Assembly (NCBI GenBank): GCA_947311845.1
Contig: CAMZMU010000027.1
Location: 72,272,184-72,336,183 of the forward strand
Direction of reading: 5' to 3'
DNA length: 64,000 bases
DNA from: Poa pratensis
Lineage: Eukaryota; Streptophyta; Magnoliopsida; Poales; Poaceae
Under the pieces are notes generated by a model. The model made no database searches and was not told the origin of the DNA. It worked only from the letters and a program-made list of their open reading frames with translations. Position numbers and translations under genes: made by a program. Positions 42,672 to 53,014 of this stretch are shown piece by piece (positions within the stretch are counted from its first letter, which is position 1; each line of letters begins with the position of its first letter).

Positions 42672-43882
42672 AACCAAGTCAAATGCATAAAGGACGGAGC
42701 GAATCAACTCCTCGTGAAGGACGAAGAGATCAAGCGTAGATGGCGCGAGTACTTCGACAACCTGTTCAATGGAGAGAATGAGAGCTCTACCATTGAGCTA
42801 GACGATTCCTCCGATGATACCAGCCGACGCTTTGTGTGGCGGATCCAGGAGGCTGAGGTTACGGAGGCTTTGAAGAGGATGAAAGGAGGCAAGGCAATGG
42901 GTCCTGATAGTATCCCCATCGAGGTGTGGAGAGACCTTGGAGACATAGCGATAGTATGGCTAACTAGACTTTTCAACCTCATTTTTCGGTCAAACAAGAT
43001 GCCCGAAGAATGGAGACGGAGTACATTAGTGCCAATCTTCAAGAACAAGGGGATGTTCAAAGTTGCACTAATTACCGTGGAATCAAGTTGATGAGCCATA
43101 CAATGAAGCTATGGGAGAGAGTCATTGAGCACCGTTTAAGAAGATTGACAAGTGTGACCAAAAATCAATTTGGTTTCATGCCTGGGAGGTCTACCATGGA
43201 AGCCATCATCCTGGTACGGCAACTTATGGAGAGATATAGGGATAAGAAGAAGGATCTTCATATGGTGTTCATTGATTTGGAGAAGGCGTATGATAAGATA
43301 CCACGAAATGTCATGTGGTGGGCCTTGGAGAAACACAAAGTCCCAACAAAGTACATTTCCCTCATTAAGGATATGTATGATAATGTTGTGACAAGTGTTC
43401 AAATAAGTGATGGCGACACCGATGACTTTCTAATTAAAATAGGACTGCACCAGAGGTCAGCTTTGAGCCCTTATCTCTTTACTTTGGTGATGGATGAGGT
43501 CACAGGGGATATACAAGGAGATATCCCATGGTGTATTCTCTTTGCGGATGATGTGGTGCTAATTGACGATAGTCGGGCGGGGGTTAATAGAAAGTTAGAG
43601 CTGTGGAGGCGGACTCTAGAATCGAAAGGTTTTAGGCTTAGTAGAACCAAAACTGAGTACATGCGGTGCAGTTTCAGTTCCAGTAGGCACGAGGAGGAAG
43701 AGGTTAGGCTTGATGGACAGGTGGTACCCGAGAAAGACACCTTCCGATATTTGGGGTCTATGCTCCAAAAGGATGGTGGTATCGATGAAGATGTGACTCA
43801 TCAAATCAAATCTGGTTGGATGAAGTGGCACCAAGCTTCGGGCGTCCTCTGTGATAGGAGAGTGCCACAGAAGCTAAAATGA
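42672..43882 (+). pseudogene. RTE LINE ORF, reverse transcriptase part
   Basis: Continuation of the LINE frame after the LTR element. Reverse transcriptase motifs in order: [81 protein letters not shown], and the catalytic [11 protein letters not shown], then the thumb-side [17 protein letters not shown]. Near 43050 one G seems missing: the first frame ends in KGMFKVALI and the true one continues as [11 protein letters not shown]. After VPQKLK a TGA and further stops follow. Sequence then jumps to the 3' UTR words MDRAAWKLAIHVP in another frame, so the C-terminal part of the ORF is deleted. It cannot make a working enzyme. Confidence 0.9.
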
Positions 43883-44053
43883 AAATTTTATAGGACGGCG
43901 ATTCGACCATGACTTAGCCATGGATAGGGCTGCGTGGAAGCTAGCTATCCATGTGCCAGAACCATGACTTGGTTTCGAGATCTTATGGGTTTCAACTCTA
44001 GGCTACCCCAACTTGTTTGGGAATAAAAGGCTTTGTTGTTGTTGGTGTTGTTG

Positions 44054-44068
44054 GATCTTTAACTACTG
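44054..44068 (+). repeat. LINE target duplication, right copy
   Basis: GATCTTTAACTACTG directly follows the TTGTTG tail and matches 29344-29358. Helitron sequence resumes after it. Confidence 0.92.
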
Positions 44069-44698
44069 TGCTTAGTGCTTCTCAACCTCTGCTCGCTATA
44101 TCGAATCAAGATCATTTATCCTTTCGTGAAATTTTTAGGTTTGTGATATCATACAAGGGAGGAAGGAGCCTTGCCATAAAAAAAACTACCGTTGTATTTG
44201 ATATCATATTCTTATTTTCGTGTTGTCGCACACCTCCAGTTTTGTCATAGTTTAAATTTTAGTCCTTCTCCGAAATCTTCCTCGCTATACAATCTTCATC
44301 TCCCGTGAAGTTTTTAATTGGTTTACCCAACCTGTAAAATAAATTAATATGGATGCGTAGGTTACTATGTACTTATAATAACATGATTAGACCCTAAAAA
44401 TGAAATCAGTTTATCTATCTCTGACAGGAAACGAGGACTAACAACTGATAATCGTTCAGCCATCCATGTGCTTCAAAGAACTAACCTAACTATGTGGGTC
44501 TCCGCGAATGATTTGGTTGGTTTGAGAAAAAATCTCACTATATATTAGGTCAACAACAATCTCGGTTTATGTTTTTTTAGGGCAGTCCTAAGTAAGACGA
44601 GCAAGCGTGGCATCAAATCAATTTAGGGAGAAAGTAAACAATACAATAATGTATAGACAAAAAAATGTTGTTTGTGTCAAAATTAAAGCCTTTTCAGG

Positions 44699-45941
44699 CC
44701 ATTAGTGAGACATCCTGGAGAAAATAGAGAAATATGGCATAAAGAGGCCAAATAAAATAGACTAGATGATAAAGGGAGAAGGAACCTTACTATTTTGTTC
44801 ACTAAAAACATCTAGGGTAATAACATTGATTCTTTCAATCTCATATATGCACTCATAGATCAATACGAAATAAATACCGAAACATACTATCCGTATAAAA
44901 TTTGCGAGTTTTTACAAACATTCTTTTTTCTCGTATATAGTTATTTTAATACTAGGCCATAATGCACGCAACATGTTACCAACATTAATTTTGAAAATAC
45001 TGACAATTCCTTCCCATCTAGAATAAATTCAGAGATCGGTTTTAGTATCAGTTTGTTAAGCTTCAAACAAGGTCAGCTCGAATAAGATTTATCATTTGAT
45101 TTATTATACAAAACATACCTTAACTCTTTAACTTATTTCCTTAACAATATACCATACAAAAATAACTATTTAATTCACGCCTTAAAGATAACATCCATGT
45201 CCGAACAATGCCTATTATATAAAAATGAAGCTAAATATAAATTAATATCTTCGTAACAACACATTATAAAAATGGAACTTTTGACAAACTACAAGCGGTG
45301 CCCTCGCAAATCCATTAGTGAGACATCCTGGAGAAAATAGAGAAATATGGCATAAAGAGGCCAAGTAAAATAGACTAGATGATAAAGGGAGAAGGAACCT
45401 TACTATTTTGTTCACTAAAAAATCTAGGGTAATAACATTGATTGTTTCAATCTCATATATGCACACATAGATCAATAAGAAATAAATACCGAAACATACT
45501 ATCCTTATAAAATTTGCGAGTTTTTACAAACATTCTTTTTTCTCATATATAGTTATTTTAATACTAGGCCATACTACACGCAACATGTTACCAACATTAC
45601 TTTTGAAAATACTGACAATTCCTTCCCATCTATAATAAATTCAGAGATCGGTTTTAGTATGAGTTTGTTAAGATTCAAACAAGGTCAGCTCGAATAAGAT
45701 TTATCATTTGATTAATTATACAAAACATACCTTAACTCTTTAACTTATTTCCTTTACAATATGCCATACAAAAATAAATATTAAATTCACGTCTTAAAGA
45801 TAACATCGATGTCCGAACAGTGCCTATTATATAAAAGCAAGCTAAGTATAAATTAATATCTTCGTAACAACACATTATAAAAATAGAACTTTTGACAAAC
45901 TACAAGCGGTGCCCTCGCATTTGCGAGGGCCGCTGTGCTAG
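44699..45941 (+). repeat. Tandem duplication of the Helitron B 3' end
   Basis: 44699-45308 and 45312-45941 are near-identical; Helitron A has one copy. The first unit stops inside the terminal hairpin (GCCCTCGCA then AATCCATTAG), so only the second unit has a working end. Confidence 0.85.
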
Positions 45942-46431
45942 TCTGTCTATTATATACTAAAAGCAAAATGAGTTAGTTTTCGAGACACCACGTTAAGCCA
46001 CATAAGCAAAATGAGTTAGTTTTCGAGACACCACGTTAAGGCACATCACCTAAATTAATTTTAATAGTTAGATCTAAAATATACGGCCAAGATTTAACAA
46101 TAAGTACGTTAATAGTTAACCGTGTAATCCCGTTTGACACCTTTTTTAACACGTCTAATTTGGAAAACGGAACTTAATTGCCGTACCAGCCTGCCAGATA
46201 AGACGTGTATATATCTCCGTAGGACTCTAGATGTTTTTTTTTAGGGGTACTCTAGATAGTTGCAGCTGTTTAAAATAGTACCCGGTCGATCCACTCCTGG
46301 CTCAACGGCCCGGCCGTTCTGATTCGATTGTTTTGAGCCCACACCCCTCGCTCTAAAGTCTAATCCACAGATTTTTTTATCAGCAAGACGTTGCAACAAC
46401 TCGATACCTGCACAAGCTGAGACGATCCATC

Positions 46432-46690
46432 CACTAGTGGAAAAAGGGCAATAGGTTCGGACCTTTAGTCTCCAAATTATTACGAACGGGACTAAAGGTC
46501 CACACTACGCCAGTTTCAGCGCCACGCGACGCCCCCTGCCCCGTCCCGGTTGGTGAGGGACCTTTAGTCCCGGTTCCAGCCACAAACCGGGACTAAAGGT
46601 CGGCCACATGCAGCCGAAGCAGCAGGGGCCCGCGCGAGAACCTTTAGTCCCGGTTCGTGCCACGAACCGGGACTAGGTTTCAAACGTTTT
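46432..46690. repeat. Left subterminal repeats of the CACTA
   Basis: At least five copies, in both orientations, of TTTAGTCCCGGTTc or its complement, some arranged as palindromes (for example 46561-46598 and 46641-46674). These are the expected transposase binding sites. Confidence 0.75.
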
Positions 46691-46852
46691 GCCTCCCGCG
46701 CGCACTGCCGTTGCTTTGGAAGTTTGATCAACACAGCTTTAATTTGCCTTGGAAGATGATCAGCTCCTTGGATCGTGATCAGCCGCCATCTTAACTCCGG
46801 CCAATTCCCTGCCCGTCGGCCTCCCCTGCCCGCCGGCCTCCCCTATCTGCCC

Positions 46853-46860
46853 TATATAAA
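46853..46860 (+). promoter_or_regulatory. TATA box of the exonuclease-like gene
   Basis: TATATAAA, about 95 bp before the ATG at 46948, followed by a CA-rich leader with CTCTCTC tracts. Confidence 0.65.
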
Positions 46861-46947
46861 GCAAGACAAATCTTTGCCCTTAAGCACACAACCATCTCTC
46901 TCTAATCTCGCAAAAACACACTCTCTCGAACCCTCTCTTCTACTCTA

Positions 46948-47679
46948 ATGGAGCAAGTCGTGTGCGTTCCATGGCCTCGGCCTCGTCTCGGCTGTACTAC
47001 TTCAACAAGGAGGGTATGCGCTTCAAGGTATGGGTCACTCTCCGGCATCACGCGTGGAGAGGTGGATCCGCGATGTGAAGAAATTCTATCTCGACGCCGC
47101 ACCGATAAGTGCGTTGGACTCGACTACGAGTTCACCGACGCTCTCCCGGGTCCACAGAACAATCTTCCACCCGAGAAACAGCAGCGCGCCGCCGTCCTTC
47201 AACTCTCGGTGGCGACCGAGACACTTGTCTTCCAGATCTGCTGGGCTGATCGGAAGCCGCATCTCCTCGTGGATTTCTTAGGTGACAAGACCATCAAGTT
47301 TTACGGCGTGGCTATCCACAATGACTTGCGGATGCTGCGCTGCTACGGAATTGAAATTTCGTCCGCGGTCGACCTCCAGAGGGATAGGCGGAACCCAACC
47401 GGCAATACTACTCCGAGTCTTGTTGCTCTCTCCAATGATATCATTGGGACAAAACTGGAGAAGAAGAACAAGAAGAAGAAGAAGAAGAAGAAGGATAAGA
47501 ACGACGACGACGACGAAGAAGACCTCCGGATTCGTGGATGGGGCAACGTGCCATTGAGCTACGAGCAAGTCGAGTATGCCGCTCTTGACGCTGGCCTCGG
47601 CTTCGAGATTGCGCGGAAGTGGGATAGTCTACGTGGATATAATACCAATGGCGATCGTCTTAATGTCGTTGATGAGTAG
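46948..47679 (+). CDS. WRN-like 3'-5' exonuclease-domain protein carried by the CACTA
   Basis: A 243-codon frame with the DnaQ-like (DEDDy) exonuclease fold known from WRN exonuclease and plant relatives, which remove 3' nucleotides from DNA or RNA. Motifs: exo I VGLDYEFTD (D59, E61), then AVLQLSV, exo II VAIHNDLRML (D126), and exo III YEQVEYAALDAGLGFEIA (Y210, D214). All expected catalytic residues are there. A Lys run then an Asp/Glu run (residues about 171-191) is inserted between exo II and exo III. The first 50 residues look unnatural: protein-like N-terminal sequence lies in other frames (MASASSRLYYFNKEGMRF from 46971; VERWIRDVKKFYLDAA near 47054), so indels have probably damaged the start. 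It has its own TATA box and sits between subterminal repeats, hence it is cargo. Activity cannot be judged. Confidence 0.65.
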   Translation: MEQVVCVPWPRPRLGCTTSTRRVCASRYGSLSGITRGEVDPRCEEILSRRRTDKCVGLDYEFTDALPGPQNNLPPEKQQRAAVLQLSVATETLVFQICWADRKPHLLVDFLGDKTIKFYGVAIHNDLRMLRCYGIEISSAVDLQRDRRNPTGNTTPSLVALSNDIIGTKLEKKNKKKKKKKKDKNDDDDEEDLRIRGWGNVPLSYEQVEYAALDAGLGFEIARKWDSLRGYNTNGDRLNVVDE

Positions 47680-47829
47680 AGCAATATAGCGAGATGTGTG
47701 TGTGTGTGTCGTACGTTGTGTCTTCTCTCATGTATCCAGTTAACCTAAAAATTAATGATCGAAATATTTGGATTCATATCATTTTTCCGATCGATTCATA
47801 AATATTACTTTTCGAAATTCGATTTACTG

Positions 47830-48020
47830 GTATAAAGATACGGATACCGGGAAACCGGGGAAAACTTGAAACCCGAAAACCGGGAAAACGTGAAACCTGG
47901 AAGCCGGGAAAACGTGAAAACGTGAAACCGGGAAACGGGAAAAGGTGAAACCGGGAAGCCGGGAAGACGTGAAAACGTGAAACCGGGAAGCCGGGAAGCC
48001 GTGAAGCCGGGAAGCCGGGT
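47830..48020. repeat. Minisatellite of GAAACCGGGAAGCCGGGAA words
   Basis: About ten irregular units built from CCGGGAAaCGTGAAA and CCGGGAAGCCGGGAA. On the minus strand it can be read as SRFHVFPA-type repeats without a stop, but this is a property of the repeat and not evidence of a gene. A GT run lies at 47697-47708. Confidence 0.7.
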
Positions 48021-48289
48021 ACCGGGAAACCATGCATTGTTAGTGTCAGCGCAATCATAAATATTTACATAAATAGGTTTGGAATTAAAAAAATAATATG
48101 ATTATCTACGAATAACAAAAAATGAATTAATAAATATAAAAACATAATTGTATATTTATGCAAAAGATGATACGGACACAATATTTAGATTCCTATCATT
48201 TTTCTGATCCATTTATACATATTATTTTTCGAATTACGATTTACGGTTTTAAAGATACGAATTCAAAGAAAAGTTGATTTTCAAAAAAC

Positions 48290-48420
48290 GATAGAAGCTT
48301 TAGTCCCGGTTGGTGCCACGAACCGGGAATAAAGGTTCTGACACATCCTGAGGCGCTGGCCTGCCTCGGATGGACCTTTAGTCCCGGTTGGTGGCACCAA
48401 CCGGGACTAAAGGTTCCCCT
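48290..48420. repeat. Internal cluster of CACTA subterminal motifs
   Basis: TTTAGTCCCGGTTGGTG and its complement occur four times in two palindromic pairs, as at the element ends. Confidence 0.65.
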
Positions 48421-49028
48421 ATATCATTTTCCACCCCGAGCCGGCCATGGCCACTTTGAGCTCGAGTTTCATCTCCATTTTTCCTTCAGCCGAGCTCGAT
48501 TTCTTGCCCATTTGTTTTCACCATTTGCTAAGATTGACGGCGCTGCATCTATCCAAGGGTGAGCACTGCAAACTATTTCTTCCGGCGCTCGTTTTGTTGC
48601 TTGTTTAGCTCATTTAGCTCATTGAGTATTTTTAGTGCTAGCTAGGTGTTTGATGAAATGTCTAAGTTAGACATTTCATTTTTTCTATATGCAATTTGAG
48701 CTCAAACTAAATTATGATTTGTGGGTTTTAGTGCCGGCCAGTCCCCGTCCTCTCCGCCGTCGATAGCCCGCGCCGTCCCGTCATCTCGGTGAGTCTCATT
48801 TTTAATCTTTTATTTTAAATTACTTGTATGATTTAAATGCATAGTCATTTCTTGTATAATTTCCTTATGTTTTTTTATGTGTATAGTGTCATGGTTTTTA
48901 TATCCGTCCCCGTCGGCCCTCGTCCGGTATATGATTCGGATGTGGTATATTTTTATAACTATTTATTTTGTTTCGTGTTTATAACAATCATGCCGACCAA
49001 CTTGACATAGATATATTTTTATTTAGGA

Positions 49029-49376
49029 GGTAGTTGAACCGGAAATTCCAACCGACCCTATTGTCGAGTTTTTAAAAAAAGAAAACGACGTTTTGAAAGC
49101 AAAATTGAAGATAAGTGAAGATCTTCGTCTCCAATGCCTAGAAGAGAAGATGGTATTGGACTTGAAGATTGCCGACATCGTTGATGCTCACGGGGTCGAG
49201 CTTGCCGACATTGTCGCTGCTTACGAGATGAAGATGGATGCAATGTGCGTCAAGCTTAAAAAGATTAAAAATATGTCATTAGTCAAGAGGCTTGGTGTCA
49301 TTATGTTGTTGGTTCAATAGTTACCTTGGTTGCGATTCTGATCGCATTTGTTGTTGGATTTAAATTCTTTAGATAG
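49029..49376 (+). pseudogene. Coiled-coil protein with C-terminal membrane segment, frameshifted
   Basis: After an AG acceptor at 49027-49028 the frame reads VVEPEIPTDPIVEFLKKEND and continues as a heptad-like helix (VLKAKLKISEDLRLQCLEEK, then IADIVDAHGVELADIV) to about 49280. The open frame ends at 49318-49320. One base away, the sequence continues as EAWCHYVVGSIVTLVAILIA and FVVGFKFFR before a stop at 49374-49376, a typical single hydrophobic helix with a short basic tail. So the ancestral product was a coiled-coil protein with a tail anchor, broken by a one-base indel near 49282. An upstream exon may start at 48447 (MATLSSSFISIF) with a GT donor after 48559. From memory, similar small ORFs recur in Triticeae CACTA elements; its role is unknown. 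Confidence 0.6.
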
Positions 49377-51162
49377 TTGTATGTTAGTTTCGATTGATGT
49401 ATGTTTCGTAAGAACTATGTATTACATTTGGTCGCGGTCACTACTCTACTTTGCTTGATGAACTTGTATTAATTAATTTGGTGTTTGATAACTATGTATT
49501 GGTCGCTACTCTACTTTGCTTGATGAACTTGTATATACATGCAGATGAGACGGCAATGGATGTACGGTGACCGACGTTTACCCGATTTCATTGATGGCAT
49601 GCATGATTTTCTCCGTGTGGCTGAGATAAACAAGCAGAAGAATGGTTTTATATGTTGTCCATGCAGTCTTTGTAAGAATATGAAGGATCACTCTTGCTCA
49701 TCAATTATTCACGGCCACCTGTTGCGGAATGGTTTCATGTCTGGTTATTATTGTTGGACCAAGCACGGAGAAAGAGGGGTTATAATGGAAGACAATGAAG
49801 AAGAAGAGGATAATGACAACTATCCTATGTTCGATGAACACGGTGGTACTTCAATGGGGGAAGACGATGTTGAAGAAGATCCCATCGTTGATGAGCCTGA
49901 CGATGATCTTCGTCGGGCCATTCGTGACACACAAATGGACTGTGGAAGTGAAAACGAGAGGTTGAAGTTGGAGCGCATGTTAGCTGATCACACTAAATTG
50001 TTGTACCCAACTTGCAAAAATGACCAGAAAAAGCTGGTAGCACACTGGAATTGCTACAATGGAAGGCAGAGAGTGGTACTACTGACAAGGCATTTGAAAA
50101 TTTGCTGAAAATATTTAAGAAGATGCTTCCAAGAGACAACGAATTGCCCTCTAGTACGTATGAAGCAAAGAAGATTGTCTGCCCTCTAGGATTAGAGGTG
50201 CAGAAGATACATGCATGCATTAATGACTGCATCCTCTACCGTGGCCAGTACGAAAATTTGAATGCTTGTCCTGTATGCGGTGCATTGCGGTATAAGATTG
50301 GGCGAGATGACCCTGGTGATGTTGAGGGCGAGCATGATTGTCCAAGGAAGAGGATTCCTGCCAAGGTGATGTGGTATGCTCCTATAATACCACGGTTGAA
50401 ACGTTTGTTCCAAAACAAAGAGCATGCAAAGTTGTTACGATGGCACAAAGAAGACCGTAAGAAAGACCGGATGATGAGACACCCCGCTGATGGGTCGCAG
50501 TGGAGAAAAATCGACAGGGAGTTCAAGACGTTTGCAGATGACGCTAGGAACTTAAGATTTGGTCTAAGTACAGATGGCTTTAATCCTTTTGGAGAGCAGA
50601 GCTCCAGTCATAGCACTTGGCCTGTGACTCTATGTATCTATAACCTTCCTCCTTGGCTGTGCATGAAGCGGAAATTTATTATGATGCAGTGCTCATCCAA
50701 CGTCCGAAGCAACCTGGCAATGACATTGATGTGTACCTGAGGCCATTGGTTGAAGAATTTTTACAGTTGTGGCGTGAAGAAGGTGTGCGTGTGTGGGATG
50801 AGTACAAAGAAACAGAATTTGACCTACGAGCGCTGTTGTTTGTAACCATCAATGATTGGCCTGCCCTTAGTAACATTTCAGGACAGTCAAAAAGGGATAC
50901 AATGCATGCACGCACTGTTTAGATGATACTGAAAGTATACATTTAGCTAACAAGAATGTGTACATGGGGCATCGTCGATTTCTTCTACCCAGACATCACG
51001 CAAGAAAGAAAGGCAAACATTTCAAATGTGAGACAGATAATCGGACGAAGCCTACCCGTCCTGATGGTTCTGTTATACATGATAGGGTCAAGGATTTAAA
51101 AGTAATCTTTGAGAAGGGTCCTGGCGCACTATCTGTTCCGAATGACGCTAACAACCATGTAC

Positions 51163-53014
51163 CACTACCACAGAAAGGCCTTTCTGTGGCGCACCTTTTT
51201 GCAATTCTGTGGCGCACCCCCAGGCTTGCTGGGTGCGCCACAGAATTCTCGCCACAAAAATTATTTCAGTGGCACACCTGGCGTGGTGCGCCACAGAATT
51301 CTCACATTTCTGTGGCGCACCTGGCTGGTGCGCCACAGAATTCTCAAAAAAATCAAAAAATTCAGAAAATGCAAAAAAATATAAAAAGTTTAAAAAAAAT
51401 CAGTTCCGAATGACGCTAACAACCATGTACCACTAGCATAGAAAGGCCTTTCTGTGGCGCACTTTTTTGCAATTCTGTGGCGCACCCCAGGTTTGCTTGG
51501 TGCGCCACAGAATTCTCGCCACAAAAATTATTTCTGTGGCGCACCTGGTGTGGTGCGCCACAGAATTCTCACATTTCTGTGGTGCACCTTGCCTGGTGCG
51601 CCATAGAATTCTAAAAAAAAATCAAAAAATTCAGAAAATGCAAAAAAAAAAAAGTTTCAAAAAAATCAGTAAAATCAAAATATGAAATAATATGAAAAAT
51701 CCTAATTATTGGAACTATTTTCAGATTTTTTGAATTTTTTGAACTGAAACCTTCCCGCTCGGGAACCCATCCTCAAATTCTCTAACCCTAGCACGCTTAA
51801 CTTCTAAGTTCCACCCAGTTCACCTACCCTTGTGCTACTCAAGTTCTTATTAATATATATATGATATGAACCCTCTTAAATTTTGAATGTGTATATATGT
51901 GGTATGTGTTATAAATGTGTGTTTTTAAATTTCAGATTTTTGAAAAACTTCTAAAGTTTGAAAAGGAGATTCAAAAGTTTCAAAAAATCCAAAAAATCCA
52001 AAAAATCTAAAAAATCCAAAGTATCCAAAAAAAAATCAGATTTTTGAAAAACTTCTAAAGTTTGAAAAGGAGATTCAAAAGTTTCAAAAAATCCAAAAAA
52101 AATCCAAAAAAATCCAAAAAAAAGTTCCAAAAAAATTAAAAAACTTAAAAAATTCCAAAAAATTCAAAAAAAATCCAAAAAAACTTAAAAAATTCCAAAA
52201 AACTTAAAAAAATCCAAAAAAACAAAAAACCAAAAAAATCCAAAAAATTCAAAACACTTCAAAAAATTCAACATTCTTCTTTGGTATACATTTCTGTGTC
52301 TTTTTTTTGAATTTTTTACTTTTTTCTTTTTTTATTTTTCTGCGAAAAATCGTCTGTTTGAAATAACTTTTTTCCTTTTGAAATTTGAGGAATCTGTGAC
52401 TTGCTGACCGGGTAAACCCTTGTGGATTCGGATTCGTATTTGTCTCTAGTTTTTTTTCATATTATTTGCATTATTTCGACGTCGTCTGCAAAAGTTATGG
52501 TCGTTACATGTTTTTTCCTGTTTGTTGCAGAAAAGGTCAAAATTCAAATTTCAAAATTTCTATACCTAATAGACACTCAAACCTAACTGCATGTCAAAGG
52601 ATTTTATTTATTGAAATTTTTATCATTTTCTTTTACTTCCTGCAAGACTAAAAAGCAGAATGTCAGCTTTCTGTGGCGCACCTGCCAGGTGCGCCATAAT
52701 TTTTTTTTCAAAATTTAACTCGCCCCCCAGCTCACTTTCTGTGGCGCACCTGGCCATGTGCGCCACAGAAATGTGACTTTCTGTGGCACACCAAGCTTGG
52801 TGCGCCACAGAATGTCTAATTTATGTGGCGCACATGGCCTGGTGCGCCACAGAAATGTGACTTTCTGTGGCGCATGGGCAAAAGATGCGCAACAGAAAGA
52901 CAAATATTTCTGTGGCGCACCAGCATCCATGAGACACAGAAATAATTCCGTGGCGCACCAATTAAGGGTGCGCCACAGAATGCCAACCTCCCAATAACTC
53001 TTTTCCTAGTAGTG
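51163..53014. mobile_element. Small CACTA nested in the transposase gene
   Basis: CACTACCACAGAAAGGCC at the left and CTTTTCCTAGTAGTG at the right, flanked by TAC (51160-51162) and TAT (53015-53017). Subterminal arrays of TTCTGTGGCGCACC and GGTGCGCCACAGAA lie at 51175-51610 and 52665-52985. The interior is A-rich low-complexity sequence and codes for nothing. The left end is duplicated together with host DNA (51137-51402 and 51404-51670). Confidence 0.8.
51950..52290. repeat. A-rich low-complexity tract
   Basis: Runs of AAAAAATCC and AAAAAACTT words, with a longer unit containing TTCTAAAGTTTGAAAAGGAG repeated at 51950 and 52045. Interior filler of the small CACTA. Confidence 0.7.

Larger units (their letters stand above)
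29359..44053 (+). mobile_element. RTE-type LINE, split by an LTR retrotransposon
   Basis: Perfect 15-bp target copies bound it. It encodes an AP endonuclease (left part) and a reverse transcriptase (right part) and ends CCCCAACTTGTTTGGGAATA...GGCTTTGTTGTTG, the tail of plant RTE elements with TTG repeats in place of poly(A). An 11.7-kb LTR element sits in it at 30947-42666 (TSD ATGTC). Confidence 0.9.
26577..45941 (+). mobile_element. Helitron B, broken by later insertions
   Basis: It begins TCTATTATATACTAAAA (26577) or five bases earlier, and ends GCTGTGCTAG at 45941 with a perfect terminal hairpin (45911-45919 with 45922-45930). Helitron sequence is at 26577-27135, 28890-29358 and 44069-45941. 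The gaps are a segment not shared with sister copies (27136-28889) and a LINE nest (29359-44053). Its 3' 610 bp is duplicated in tandem. It abuts Helitron C. Confidence 0.8.

Noticed and set aside
47774..48058. Minus-strand protein with SRFHVFPA repeats
   Set aside because: The repeat words lack stops in that frame by composition. No start context, no non-repeat domain, and unit length varies.
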